The notes below the pieces were generated by a model. It searched no databases and was not told where the DNA came from. It saw only the letters and a list, made by a program, of their open reading frames with translations. Of a DNA stretch of 64,000 nt, positions 8,610-18,610 are shown piece after piece (position 1 is the stretch's first letter; the number at the start of each line of letters is the position of its first letter). Position numbers and translations under genes: made by a program. The stretch spans positions 1,736,001 through 1,800,000 of the forward strand of contig NZ_CP151792.1 in assembly GCF_038446525.1 (NCBI RefSeq), read 5' to 3'. Origin of the DNA: Methanolobus sp. ZRKC5 (GTDB lineage Archaea; Halobacteriota; Methanosarcinia; Methanosarcinales; Methanosarcinaceae).

Positions 8610-9239
8610 ATGACCAAGATAGCTTATCTTTATGTCTTTAACACCATGGCCGACTGGGAGCCAAGCTTCCTGATAGCTGAAATGAATACGGGTCGCTACT
8701 TCCAAAAGGATGCTACAAAATACACTGTCAGGACAGTTGGTATCACAAAAGAACCTGTTGTCACCATGGGAGGAGTACGTATTACACCAGATATGAGCCT
8801 TGAAAGATGCACAACTGATGATGCAGGAGTATTGATTCTATCTGGTGGTAATACCTGGCTGGAAGATACCCATGCTCCTGTGCTGGATAGAGTAAAGGAG
8901 TTCCTGAATGCGGGTGTTCTTGTGGGTGCCATTTGTGGTGCAACAATGGGCCTTGCCAAGGCAGGGCTGCTGGACAACCGTCCTCACACCAGCAATGATT
9001 TGGGATATCTGAAAGCAGTCTGTCCCACTTACGCCGGAGATAAGTTCTATCGCCATGAATCTGTGGTTCATGATGATGATCTGATAACCGCATCAGGTGT
9101 TGCTCCTCTGGAGTTTGCGCGTGAAGTTCTCAGAGAGCTCGGCGTGTTCTCAGCCCAAACTCTCGAAGCATGGTATCAGTTGTATGTTACACACGAAGCA
9201 CAGCATTTCTATTCACTTATGGGGTCGCTGGAGGATTGA
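8610..9239 (+). CDS. DJ-1/PfpI family protein (type 1 glutamine amidotransferase-like)
   Basis: 209-residue protein with the flavodoxin-like DJ-1/PfpI fold. The nucleophile-elbow cysteine sits in GAICGATMGLA (about residue 109), preceded by the ILSGG strand-loop. The overall pattern resembles the YdhF/YoaZ-like subgroup rather than the PfpI protease itself. The function could be glyoxalase, chaperone or amidase-like and cannot be decided from sequence. It is followed by a convergent gene. Confidence 0.85.
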   Translation: MTKIAYLYVFNTMADWEPSFLIAEMNTGRYFQKDATKYTVRTVGITKEPVVTMGGVRITPDMSLERCTTDDAGVLILSGGNTWLEDTHAPVLDRVKEFLNAGVLVGAICGATMGLAKAGLLDNRPHTSNDLGYLKAVCPTYAGDKFYRHESVVHDDDLITASGVAPLEFAREVLRELGVFSAQTLEAWYQLYVTHEAQHFYSLMGSLED

Positions 9240-9276
9240 GATATATTATGGCTATTTTTTGAAAAACTATCAAACC

Positions 9277-10068
9277 TTATTTTTTTAGGTCGAACACCCA
9301 TCGACTGATTCCAGGTGCTACATTACCGCATCTTCGATGGAATTCAACCACAAATCCCATTTTTTCATATTTTCCTATCAATTCAGCAATCTGTTCTTTG
9401 GGTTTGAAAGTATAGAAATGTATATACCCACCTGCTTTCACAAGTGAGGAAATACTTTCAAGAAAAAGGTCCATGCCATATGGTGTTGGTATGATAGCCC
9501 TGTCAAATCGTTTTTTGATCATGTTGGGGAGGCGGGTTGCATCAGCATTGATTATGTGGATGTTTTCTTCGACCTTATTGAGTTTGCAGTTGCGTACGAA
9601 AGATTTGCATGCTTCGCCGTTCATTTCCACTGCAACTACCTTTGCAGCAGCAGCAGCAGGTATTGCAAAGGGACCAACGCCACAAAATGGTACAAGTACA
9701 TCCTCACCAGGTTTTACCATTGATGTCACTCTTTTTCTTTCAAAAGAGAGCCTGCCATTGAAAAAAGACTTTTTCAGGTCTATCATGTAAGCAAAACCAA
9801 ATTCCTTGTGAATGGTCTCTGTGCTGTGGCCGGCAATGATCTTAAAATCAGCAACTCTTCTTTTTCCTTCAAGTTTTGAGACCTTGTTCAGCACAGTCTT
9901 AATGTTCTGCATTCTTCCCATTATAGTCTGAGCTATCACATTATTGTATTTTTCCATACTTTCAGGAACAGATACAATGGCAATATCTCCTATAATGTCA
10001 AAGCGATTTGGTAGCTGTTCGAGTTCCTTTTCAGGTATAATCCCTTTCAGTTCATCCTTAAGGCTCAT
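9277..10068 (-). CDS. Trm5/TYW2-family tRNA-Phe G37 modification enzyme
   Basis: Class I SAM-dependent enzyme of the Met-10+/Trm5 family. A small N-terminal domain (RFDIIGDIAIVSVP) is followed by the typical NGRLSFERKR segment, motif I (VPFCGVGPFAIPAA), the acidic ribose-binding loop (VAVEMNGEA) and IIPTPYGMD at the motif IV position. At 263 residues it lacks the extra D1 domain of Trm5b and is close to archaeal TYW2/Taw2 in size. The choice is between N1-methylation of G37 and aminocarboxypropyl transfer to demethylwyosine. Taw1 in this window makes a wyosine role plausible. Confidence 0.75.
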   Translation of the reverse strand: MSLKDELKGIIPEKELEQLPNRFDIIGDIAIVSVPESMEKYNNVIAQTIMGRMQNIKTVLNKVSKLEGKRRVADFKIIAGHSTETIHKEFGFAYMIDLKKSFFNGRLSFERKRVTSMVKPGEDVLVPFCGVGPFAIPAAAAAKVVAVEMNGEACKSFVRNCKLNKVEENIHIINADATRLPNMIKKRFDRAIIPTPYGMDLFLESISSLVKAGGYIHFYTFKPKEQIAELIGKYEKMGFVVEFHRRCGNVAPGISRWVFDLKK

Positions 10069-10129
10069 TTTTTCAGTCCGTTTTTGCTCTAACGCAACGA
10101 AGGATTAAAAGGATTGGTGTATGCCTTTT

Positions 10130-10744
10130 TTATTCTTTCATATATCCAGGAGTGACCTTTTTCTCAAGTATTGTGAAAGAAAGATCAATTAGTATCGCAA
10201 GCATAATCGCAGGTATAGCACCTGCCAGGAGGGTGCGGGTGTTGTAACCAATGAGACCCTGGAATATTATTTCTCCCAGCCCACCACTTCCGATAAAAGC
10301 TGTTAATACTGCAATACTGTTCGCAAGGATACCGGCAAATTTAATTCCTGCAAACATTGCCGGATATGCATTTGGAAGTCTTATGTGCATGTTAATTTGC
10401 CACTGACTCAGTCCGATACCTTCCGCATAATCTATTAGTGCAGGGTCGACATTGCTCAGACCGATGTAAGTATTTTTGATAATTGGAAGCAGTGCACGCA
10501 GCATTATAGCAACCACAGCAGGGGTGAAACCAATTCCAAGGAATGGAACCATAATTGCTACAACGGCAAAGCTGGGAACCGCTTGTACCAGATTTGCAAA
10601 TTTCATCACGGCAAATTCCAGTTTCTTACTGTAAAGTGCTGCAAAGGCAAGTGGTATTGAAACGGCTATACTCACAAATAGTGTAGTATATACCAGGACA
10701 ATGTGTTCCCAGGTCGCCTCAAGTACCGTTTCAAGGATTACCAT
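10130..10744 (-). CDS. Glycine betaine/osmoprotectant ABC transporter permease
   Basis: 204-residue BPD-type permease of the OpuC/YehYW class with five to six membrane helices. The EAA loop is readable near YAEGIGLSQWQINMHIRLPNAYP (about residues 105-127), the contact with the ATPase. It is last of four genes; its start overlaps the preceding permease by 7 bp (translational coupling). It probably imports glycine betaine or a similar compatible solute. Confidence 0.9.
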   Translation of the reverse strand: MVILETVLEATWEHIVLVYTTLFVSIAVSIPLAFAALYSKKLEFAVMKFANLVQAVPSFAVVAIMVPFLGIGFTPAVVAIMLRALLPIIKNTYIGLSNVDPALIDYAEGIGLSQWQINMHIRLPNAYPAMFAGIKFAGILANSIAVLTAFIGSGGLGEIIFQGLIGYNTRTLLAGAIPAIMLAILIDLSFTILEKKVTPGYMKE

Positions 10745-11379
10745 GTTCCATACCTCTCATGGAGTTTTTTCTCAACAATGCCTGCAAAACCGTCAAGAAA
10801 AACTGCAAGTAATCCTGTCCACAATCCTGCAATGAGGATCACATCTTTCTGGTAGAGCTGGATCCCGTTCTGCAGTACTGTTCCAAGTCCTCCTGCAGCA
10901 ACCAGTCCTCCAAGAGTCACAACACCCATGCAGAATACAAGTGCTATTCTGATACCACCTGCTATTAGTGGCAGTGACATAGGGATTCTCACTTTAAACA
11001 ATGCTTCGCGTGGAGAAAGACCTATAGCATGAGCAACGTAGGTGTATTGCTCATCCACACCTTTTAGCCCCGTGTAAGTGTTCCTTGCAATTGGAAGTAT
11101 CGAATAGAGCACGCATGCTGCGATGGTTGGACCGGCACCAAGTTTGAGTATTGGAAGAAGCAGTACAATGAGTGCAAGATCCGGTATTGTCTCCACAATG
11201 TTAAGGAAATTAAGTACGGTATTTGCAGTCTTAGGTCTCATATATATGAAAACACCAACGGTAACGCCTATTACTATGGACAGCAGTAGAGCTATACTGA
11301 ACATCTGCAAATGCTCAATGGTACGCATTGTCATAAGGTGCTTATCCCAGACATTCGCTATGATCTGTAATGTTGACAT
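10738..11379 (-). CDS. Glycine betaine/osmoprotectant ABC transporter permease
   Basis: 213-residue second permease of the importer. The EAA-type loop is visible as HAIGLSPREALFKVRIPMSLP. Typical OpuC systems have two unequal permeases, ATPase and binding protein, as here. It starts 10 bp after the ATPase stop. Confidence 0.9.
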   Translation of the reverse strand: MSTLQIIANVWDKHLMTMRTIEHLQMFSIALLLSIVIGVTVGVFIYMRPKTANTVLNFLNIVETIPDLALIVLLLPILKLGAGPTIAACVLYSILPIARNTYTGLKGVDEQYTYVAHAIGLSPREALFKVRIPMSLPLIAGGIRIALVFCMGVVTLGGLVAAGGLGTVLQNGIQLYQKDVILIAGLWTGLLAVFLDGFAGIVEKKLHERYGTW

Positions 11380-11389
11380 AAGGTTTCCT

Positions 11390-12517
11390 TCAGATAAGTT
11401 TTAGCAATACCTCGTCAGATACAAGGATACCAATAGGATGTTTTGAATCCATGACGATCGCAAGGTGTTCTCCACTTTTCTTAATTTCGGAAAGTGCAAG
11501 TGCAACAGAATCCAGCGGCTGGAAAGTTTTCATGGGTTTTGCTATATCAGCCAGTTTCTGAGATTGAGTCCTGCATTTCATAAGGTCCATCATTGTGACC
11601 TGTCCCAGGAGTTCATCCCCATCAAATATGAACGCATTTTCGATATCTTTATTTGTCATCTCCTCAACGGCATCACATGCTTCCATTTTTCCTTCAAAGG
11701 CATATTTATCTTCAAATGGAGACATCAGATCTTTAACGTTAAGAGTATCCATATGTTTGAATTTACGCTGGGTATCAACAATATCTGCAACAAGATCGTT
11801 TACAGGATTAAAAATGAGTTCTTCAGGGGGACCTACCTGCACAAGTTTTGCCTGGTCCATTATAGCTATCCTGTCACCGAGTATTAGTGCTTCTTCAATG
11901 TCATGGGTCACAAATACAATTGTCCGGTTGATTTCGTTTTTGACCTTAAGAAACTCTTTTTGGAGTTGTTTGCGCAATATCGGATCCAGTGCACCAAAAG
12001 GTTCGTCCATCAGGAACAGAGGTGGGTCCATCACCATGGCCCTTGCAAGTCCGATTCTTTGTTGCTGTCCTCCACTCAATTGTCTTGGATACCTGTTCAT
12101 AAACATTTCAGGTGGAAGAGATACGAAATCCAGCAGTTCTCGTACTCGTTCTTCTATTCTGTTCTTATCCCAGCCTTCAAGTTTTGGGACAAGGCCTATA
12201 TTTTCCCCAATAGTCATGTGAGGGAAAAGGCCTATATTCTGGATAACATATCCCATATTACGGCGCAGACGAACCGGATCTGTTTCCCGCGTGTCAAGAC
12301 CATTGATGGTGACACTTCCAAAATCCTGTTCTATCATCCTGTTCATCATTCTCAGCGTGGTAGTTTTTCCTGAACCGCTGGGTCCGATAAGAATCAACAG
12401 TTCTCCACCATGTATTTCCAGGTCAAGATCTTTTACTGCAAATCCTGATCCGTATTTTTTTGTGATTCCCTTGAACTGGATCGAATCGATTCGGTCAAAT
12501 AGCCTTTCAGTTTGCAT
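11390..12517 (-). CDS. Glycine betaine/osmoprotectant ABC transporter ATPase with CBS domains
   Basis: 375-residue ATPase that energises the importer. Walker A is GPSGSGKTT, the Q-loop YVIQNIGLFPH, the signature LSGGQQQR, Walker B LFLMDEP, and the switch His VFVTHD. Residues about 255-375 form two CBS repeats (VKDLMSPF..., LADIAKPMKTF...), which in OpuA/OpuC transporters sense ionic strength or nucleotides and gate activity. The preceding binding-protein gene is 60 bp upstream. Confidence 0.93.
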   Translation of the reverse strand: MQTERLFDRIDSIQFKGITKKYGSGFAVKDLDLEIHGGELLILIGPSGSGKTTTLRMMNRMIEQDFGSVTINGLDTRETDPVRLRRNMGYVIQNIGLFPHMTIGENIGLVPKLEGWDKNRIEERVRELLDFVSLPPEMFMNRYPRQLSGGQQQRIGLARAMVMDPPLFLMDEPFGALDPILRKQLQKEFLKVKNEINRTIVFVTHDIEEALILGDRIAIMDQAKLVQVGPPEELIFNPVNDLVADIVDTQRKFKHMDTLNVKDLMSPFEDKYAFEGKMEACDAVEEMTNKDIENAFIFDGDELLGQVTMMDLMKCRTQSQKLADIAKPMKTFQPLDSVALALSEIKKSGEHLAIVMDSKHPIGILVSDEVLLKLI

Positions 12518-12577
12518 ATCTGCTCCCTGGGAATTATGCTGTATTTCAAAAAATAGTAAGGGAGAATTAGATTTCCC

Positions 12578-13489
12578 TTATTCTCCTATCAGTCCTTCAT
12601 CGACAAGGAACTGATATGCGATATCTCGTGGTTCCTTCTGTTCAATATCGAACTGGTAGTTCAATTGTCTCATTGCATCGGTGTCAATTGCACCGTCGAG
12701 TTTCTGCATTGCAGCAACAGCTTCAGGATTTTCCTCTGCGAACTGCTCCGTTACTATAAGGATAGCATCGTAAGGTGGCAGTGCATTTTTATCATCCTGA
12801 AGGACCCTGAGTTCGAAAACTTCGTTCCTTGTATCAGTTGTGTAAGCAGAAATGACTTCTACCTCATCACTCTTGATAGCTTCATACATTACGGTAGCAA
12901 CTGCCTGCTTGTAATCCATGAAATCAATGCCGTATACATCATTTATGCGTGGAAGACCATCCTCACGGGTCGCAAATTCAGGGTCAGTTCCAATTGTCAG
13001 TTCTGCAGCATATGGTTCAAGGTCACTTATCTTCGTGACATTATTTTCTGCAGCCCAGTCCTCTTTTACTGCAATGGCATACGCATCCTCGAATCCAAGG
13101 TTGCTGATTACAATCACTCCGTCCTGTTCCATCAGACCAGTTTCTGTTGCGTCGTAAACTACCTGCCTGTCCCAGTCATCAAGCTGGCTCAGGTTGAGTA
13201 TTTGACTGTAAGCAGTACCTGTATATTCAGCATATACATGTATCTGACCGGCTTTCAATGCTTCATAATTGACAAATGTGCCGCCAAGTCCCTGTTTGAC
13301 ATCGGTATCATACCCAGCATCTTCAAGAACAAGAGCTGTCATATGTGCCAGAATATAGGACTCCTGGAATAGTTTAGATCCTATTACAACAGTTTCTTTC
13401 ATTTCTTCAGTATCAGCAGGCTCCTCAGTGCATCCACTGGCAAACAAAGCCATAATTACAACTAACAATATTAAAATAGTCTTTCTCAT
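12578..13489 (-). CDS. Glycine betaine/osmoprotectant ABC transporter substrate-binding lipoprotein
   Basis: 303-residue extracellular binding protein of the OpuAC/OpuCC family. The N-terminus is a lipoprotein signal: basic MRK, a hydrophobic core and lipobox ASGC with Cys20. The mature part starts with an acidic linker (TEEPADTEEMKE), then VVIGSKLFQESYIL, the family's ligand-domain start. As first gene of the operon it probably lies next to the promoter. Aromatic ligand-cage residues cannot be assigned with certainty, so betaine versus choline or another solute is open. Confidence 0.92.
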   Translation of the reverse strand: MRKTILILLVVIMALFASGCTEEPADTEEMKETVVIGSKLFQESYILAHMTALVLEDAGYDTDVKQGLGGTFVNYEALKAGQIHVYAEYTGTAYSQILNLSQLDDWDRQVVYDATETGLMEQDGVIVISNLGFEDAYAIAVKEDWAAENNVTKISDLEPYAAELTIGTDPEFATREDGLPRINDVYGIDFMDYKQAVATVMYEAIKSDEVEVISAYTTDTRNEVFELRVLQDDKNALPPYDAILIVTEQFAEENPEAVAAMQKLDGAIDTDAMRQLNYQFDIEQKEPRDIAYQFLVDEGLIGE

Positions 13490-13672
13490 AATTCAACACC
13501 CCGAAATCGCTTTTTGTTCTAACTGTATTTCGACAACGACTTCCCTTTAATACAGATTAAGTCCACTTTTTATAAATGTATGTATTTTGAAGGAAGTTGG
13601 CTAAGAGTCTGAACACTAATTTTTTAAACTATATGAAATGAATTACATATTGGTATTTTAGGAGTGGTCATT

Positions 13673-13972
13673 ATGGCAAAAGCTACATGGAACAAAACTA
13701 TTCTTGCGCAGAGCAGTGAAACGATAATGATTGAAGGTAACCATTATTTTCCACCGGATTCGGTGAATATGGAATACTTCAAAAAAAGTGACTATCATAC
13801 AACATGCCCCTGGAAAGGAGTTTCAAATTATTATGACGTTGTCGTTGATGGAAAGGTCAACACAGATGCTGCATGGTACTATCCTGAGCCAAAAGAGGGT
13901 TCATCCGAAAAGGTAGGCAAGGACTTCAGCAACTACGTTGCATTCTGGAAAGATGTAGAAGTGAGGGATTAA
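13673..13972 (+). CDS. DUF427 domain protein
   Basis: 99-residue small soluble protein with the DUF427 pattern (ATWNKTILAQSSETIMIEGNHYFPP, then TTCPWKGVSNYYDV and AWYYPEP). The start at 13673 is chosen because aggag lies eight bases upstream; an in-frame GTG at 13664 is unlikely. Function unknown. Its TAA overlaps the stop of the convergent acetolactate-synthase-like gene by four bases. Confidence 0.88.
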   Translation: MAKATWNKTILAQSSETIMIEGNHYFPPDSVNMEYFKKSDYHTTCPWKGVSNYYDVVVDGKVNTDAAWYYPEPKEGSSEKVGKDFSNYVAFWKDVEVRD

Positions 13973-15618
13973 CCCTCATTTCCGACTTCACAGAAACTGC
14001 TTTTCAATTTTTCAGTCAGCTTGATGTTTTCCGAGTAATCCACCGGTACATCGAGCAGCCAGACACCACCGGTGTTAAGTGCTTCAATTAGCTTTGGCTT
14101 TAAGTCTTCTGCTCTTTCGATCTTCACACCTTTTGCACCGAAGCTATGAGCCAGCATAACAAAGTCGGGATTTGTAAAGTCAATACCCATGGTCTGGTCG
14201 AAAGTCTTCTTCTCATGCCATTCGATAAGTCCGTATTTTGAGTCATTGAAAATGACAACAACGAAATTACACCCAAGTCTGACAGCTGTTTCAAGATCCT
14301 GGAGGTTCATTAGGAAACCACCATCTCCTGCAATGGCAACAACTTTCTTATCAGGTTTTATCATACTTGCTGCAATGGCACCGGGAAGTGCAAATCCCAT
14401 TGTTGCAAGTCCATTGGATATAAAGACAGTATTTGGTTCGTATGCAGGAAAAAGCCGTCCAACCCATAATTTATGAGCACCTACATCACTTATGAGCAGG
14501 TCACTCCTTTCAAGAGATTCTCTCACATCATAGATTATCTTCTGTGGTTTCATGGGGAACGACAGATTCTCTCTGTAATCCTCAATTTCTGCTTTCATCC
14601 TTGAGCGAACGTTAGAAAATCTATCAGGCATCTCTCTTTTGAAATCGCATTGCTGTCTCATATTGAAAAGTGCCTGCCTTATATTGCCGATAAGCATAAT
14701 GTCCGGAATGTAGCTTTCATCTATCTCCGGGTGGTCGATATGAATGTGGATTATTTTCTTTGAGTTATCAGGGTTCCAGAATTTAGGACTGTATTCCACA
14801 TAGTCGTATCCTATACAGATAACAAGGTCAGCCATTTCAAACCCACACATAATGTGATCATGGTCTTTAATACCCATTGAACCAAGATAGTGCTCATCAT
14901 CAGCAGGCAATGCACCCTTGCCCATGAACGTGGTTACGACCGGCAGGCCAGTGAATTCAACAAGTTTTCTCAATTCAGTGGAAGCGTCTCCCCTAAAGAT
15001 ACCGTTTCCTGCAAGAATAACAGGCATTGAGCTCTCTTTAATCATGCCAGCAGCTTTCTTGAGTTCTCTTTCATCATGAATACTGATGTGTGTATATGCC
15101 TTTTTTGAAATTGGTTCTTTTGTTGTTTCTTCCTTAGCCACATCTTCAGGAAGCTCTATGTGTGTAGCTCCCGGACGGTCTGAAGCAATATCAAAGGCCT
15201 TGCGAATTATCTCAGGGATAAAACTAGGTCTTGTAACCTTTGAATTCCATGTCGTGAACTGTTTGAAAGCAGTCACAATGTCGATATATTGATGTGATTC
15301 CTTATGGGTTTTCTCAAGTGCTGACTGGCCTGTGATAGCCACAAGGGGTGCCCTGTCAAGTTGTGCATCGGCAACGCCTGTGATCAGGTTTGTGGCACCT
15401 GGTCCCAGTGTTGCAAGGCATACACCTGGTCGGTGTGTAAGTCTTCCATAGACATCTGCCATAAAAGCGGCACTCTGCTCGTGTCTTGTAGGGATGAATT
15501 TGATCTTGGATTTCCTGAGGGATTCTGTGAGGTCAATTGTCTCTTCACCTGGCACACCGAATATATATTCAACACCCTCATTTTCAAGACATTTCACAAA
15601 GAGGTCGCTACCTTTCAT
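13969..15618 (-). CDS. Acetolactate synthase-like thiamine-diphosphate enzyme
   Basis: 549-residue ThDP enzyme with the three-domain acetohydroxyacid synthase layout. The activating Glu47 is in TRHEQSAAFMADVYGR, and the ThDP/Mg motif GDGGFLMNLQDLETA ends with the family's KYGLIEWHE. It resembles catabolic AlsS-type and unassigned archaeal ThDP enzymes. No small regulatory subunit gene is adjacent. It starts 3 bp after the upstream aldehyde dehydrogenase, so the two are co-expressed. The pair suggests decarboxylation or carboligation of a 2-oxo acid coupled to aldehyde oxidation, but the substrate is not known. Confidence 0.85.
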   Translation of the reverse strand: MKGSDLFVKCLENEGVEYIFGVPGEETIDLTESLRKSKIKFIPTRHEQSAAFMADVYGRLTHRPGVCLATLGPGATNLITGVADAQLDRAPLVAITGQSALEKTHKESHQYIDIVTAFKQFTTWNSKVTRPSFIPEIIRKAFDIASDRPGATHIELPEDVAKEETTKEPISKKAYTHISIHDERELKKAAGMIKESSMPVILAGNGIFRGDASTELRKLVEFTGLPVVTTFMGKGALPADDEHYLGSMGIKDHDHIMCGFEMADLVICIGYDYVEYSPKFWNPDNSKKIIHIHIDHPEIDESYIPDIMLIGNIRQALFNMRQQCDFKREMPDRFSNVRSRMKAEIEDYRENLSFPMKPQKIIYDVRESLERSDLLISDVGAHKLWVGRLFPAYEPNTVFISNGLATMGFALPGAIAASMIKPDKKVVAIAGDGGFLMNLQDLETAVRLGCNFVVVIFNDSKYGLIEWHEKKTFDQTMGIDFTNPDFVMLAHSFGAKGVKIERAEDLKPKLIEALNTGGVWLLDVPVDYSENIKLTEKLKSSFCEVGNEG

Positions 15619-15620
15619 TC

Positions 15621-16988
15621 TTAATACACCTTCATGGATTTAACAGTCATAAACTCCAGCATTCCAACACGGTATAATTCTCTTCCGACACCGCTTTTTT
15701 TCATACCCCCAAATGGCAGTCGTGGATCTGAGCCTACAATATTATTGACAGTGATAAGACCGGCTTCTATATGCCTTGTCATTCTCATGGCTTTCTCAGT
15801 TTCCCTGCTCCAGATACTTGCACCAAGTCCGAATTCCGTGCTGTTAGCTATTTCAATAGCTTCTTCCTCATTCTTAAAAGTAATAATAGGGGCTACAGGT
15901 CCGAAAGTCTCATCCCGGACAACAGGAGCATCTTTGTTTATATTATCGAGGACTGTTGGCAGGTAGAATGATCCTTCTCCATTTTTGGACCCACCTTCGA
16001 GCAGTACGTTAGCTCCCATTTTCAGGGTTTCTGATACCTGATGGCTCAAAAATTCCCTTTGCTTTTCGCTTACCATGGGTCCCATATCGGTCTTCGGATC
16101 CATTGGGTCTCCTACATTGAGATTGCTTGTGTTGTCTGTGAACAGGTCTGTGAAGTTTTCTGCGATCGTCTCGTCAACTAGTAAACGTTTGGCTGCAATA
16201 CAGCTTTGTCCACAGTTCTGGAATCTAGCTGAAACTGCTGCTTTTGCCACTTTTTCGATATCTGCATCTTCCAGCACAATCAAAGGGTCGCTGCCTCCAA
16301 GCTCAAGAACGAACTTTTTTATATTCCTACCTGCGGCTTCTGCAACCTTTTCTCCTGCAGGACGGCTGCCGGTGAAAGTAACAGCATTTATTTCGTCTCT
16401 TGATATCAGTGAGGATGCTGTAGGTCCATCTACCAGTAGGGTCTGATAAACTCCTTCAGGTAATCCTGCTTCGATAAAGATCTTCTCAATTTCAAGGGCA
16501 CACATAGGCACATTGCTTGCATGTTTTAACAGTACTGTATTTCCACCTGCAAGAGCAGGTATTCCAAACCTTAATGCCTGCCAGAAAGGAAAGTTCCATG
16601 GCATGATGCTCAGAACAACACCAGCAGGTTCATAGACAAAGCCAGATGTTTCAGCATCAGTTTCCACAAATTCTGCTGCAAGGAACTGATCTGCATTCTC
16701 TGCAAAATAATCGCATGTCCAGGCACATTTCTCTATTTCTGCAAGAGATTCTTTGATTGGCTTACCCATTTCCTTTGTGATTATCTCTGCAAGTTCCTGT
16801 TCCCTGTTTCTCAGAACTTCAGCTACACATTCAATGGAAAATGTTCTTTCAACAATAAGTTCTTTTTTCCATTCAGCTAATGCTTTTCTTGAGTCCTCTA
16901 TCTTTTGATCGACCACTTGCTGAGAATAGAGATTGAATTCTCCATTCAATTCCCCGGTTGCAGGATTAACAGAACTTATTTTCACCAA
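15621..16988 (-). CDS. NAD(P)-dependent aldehyde dehydrogenase (succinate-semialdehyde type)
   Basis: 455-residue ALDH, catalytic Cys in NCGQSCIAAKR, general base Glu in LELGGSDP, oxyanion Asn in MPWNFPFWQ and conserved ETFGPVAP. It is closest to the shorter Sad/GabD-like subgroup. The start is TTG at 16988 or GTG at 16985, eight to eleven bases after agggg. IS66 copy 2 was inserted 21 bp or so upstream of the start, leaving the ribosome-binding site but cutting off upstream promoter DNA. A paralogue lies at 20681-22048. Confidence 0.9.
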   Translation of the reverse strand: MVKISSVNPATGELNGEFNLYSQQVVDQKIEDSRKALAEWKKELIVERTFSIECVAEVLRNREQELAEIITKEMGKPIKESLAEIEKCAWTCDYFAENADQFLAAEFVETDAETSGFVYEPAGVVLSIMPWNFPFWQALRFGIPALAGGNTVLLKHASNVPMCALEIEKIFIEAGLPEGVYQTLLVDGPTASSLISRDEINAVTFTGSRPAGEKVAEAAGRNIKKFVLELGGSDPLIVLEDADIEKVAKAAVSARFQNCGQSCIAAKRLLVDETIAENFTDLFTDNTSNLNVGDPMDPKTDMGPMVSEKQREFLSHQVSETLKMGANVLLEGGSKNGEGSFYLPTVLDNINKDAPVVRDETFGPVAPIITFKNEEEAIEIANSTEFGLGASIWSRETEKAMRMTRHIEAGLITVNNIVGSDPRLPFGGMKKSGVGRELYRVGMLEFMTVKSMKVY

Positions 16989-17067
16989 TTGTAATTCCCC
17001 TTTAGTTATTTATAATGTAACTATTCAGCCTAGCTCACTTCCACCAAGCTGATTTCTTCATCCACGA

Positions 17068-18397
17068 TCAATTCTGCAACTTTGGAACAAATGAATTGCC
17101 ATAAAATATTGCACTAATTGCATCGATAACAGATTCAGAATTCTTATTAACAGTAGACACGTATCCTCTTATACGGCAGAAATTTTTTGCACCCTGTTCA
17201 CTGCGGAAAGTACCTGATATCTTCTGCTGTACTTTCGTCATTCTGATATCTCTTTCAGCCTGATTGTTATCAAACGGAACGTTTTGGTCGTACATAAATC
17301 GTAAGATATCCTCTTTATGGCCAATAAACCTATCCAGCAAATTCTTTACCGTGGTCTGCTTCTTACGTCCTCGTTTTTTAGACCGCACATTTGATTCCGG
17401 ATCAGGAGGATTTTCATTCACTCCTAAACAAGTTATGTGATCATAATCCTCACTGAACCTTTGAATTAGCTCAGTATCTAAAAGATCATTATCAACATGA
17501 TGTTTAATGCATATCAAGAGATCACTCATTATCTTTGGCCACTGTTGATCCCTGTTTTCGGAAGCTCCAGTTAACTCTCGTAATAAATGTGCATTACATA
17601 ATGAATGTTGACATTCATATTTGTTGTACGGTTTCCAAAAATCATGTGTTGCAACACCAGTGTAACCTGGTAATATGCCCATAGCATCCATTGCTTCTGA
17701 GCCCCTTTTGCGATGTGCAAAATAATAGGTCAGTTTGTCTGTACCTGCCACATGAAGCCAATTACGAACTGCATTTATTCTCATTCCTGTTTCATCCAGA
17801 TTGATGACAGGAGATTCTTTCAGGAGATTCTTTCAGGAGATGTTTCACTGTATTTTCAAAAGCTCCAAGCTTCTCAAAACAACTACGTTCCGTGTTCACC
17901 AAAGTAGCAGGACTTATCTTGCATCCCAAAATATCAGAGAACAACTTGGTAACACGCTGATAAGGAAGTAATTGGTAAGTGTGCAAATAAACTGCAAATG
18001 ACTTAACTCGATGACCGTATTGAGTCGGCTGAGTTACACCATCTGGAAAAAGAGCTTTGTTTACATGAGAACATTTGGGACATGTTTTAATCTCGCAACG
18101 ATGTTCAATGCAATTGATAGTTATAGGAGGAATGTCAAAGACCTGTCTTCTTTCATAGTCAGAGGGAACAGAAGCTAACGATCTCCCACAATTGACGCAT
18201 TGATTAACAGGATGAACAATAACTTCATCCGGATCATCATTTATTCTTAATGTAGTACCAGGATGACCGTTTTGACCACCTACATGCTTATTGGTCTTTT
18301 TTCTTTGACTTTTAACGGTTGGTTTATTCCGTGCATAAGAATCAGTAGAAGGTGGTTTGCTACTGTTGCGACTATTCTTTTCAAGCATTTCTTCCAA
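17068..18397 (-). pseudogene. Frameshifted IS66-family transposase
   Basis: Same protein as at 390-1706 but split in two frames (18397-17792 and 17784-17068). A 13-bp tandem duplication of gattctttcagga near 17813-17838 shifts the frame just before the first catalytic Asp (NLDETG). As in the other copies the frame extends upstream to an ATA at 18529. The rest is almost identical to copies 1 and 3, so the lesion is recent. Confidence 0.93.
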
Positions 18398-18610
18398 ATG
18401 CCTGACACGCTCTTCAAGTTGTGCAATTTGGAGAGATTGATGTTCAATTATCCCAAGTAATCGAGTTACAAGTTCTACTACTGCTTCTGGACCAGCTTCA
18501 TAAACTGCAAGTATTTCTTCGCGGTCTATACAAATCCCCTCAGATTGATAGACGTTTTTTATGATATTTTACTGAATATTTTTTAACACATAGAATGAAG
18601 CCATAGTATA

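Noticed and set aside
11595-12221. Long open frame (208 codons) opposite the importer ATPase gene
   Set aside because: It is antisense to a well conserved ATPase; the translation is Ser-rich with no family pattern.
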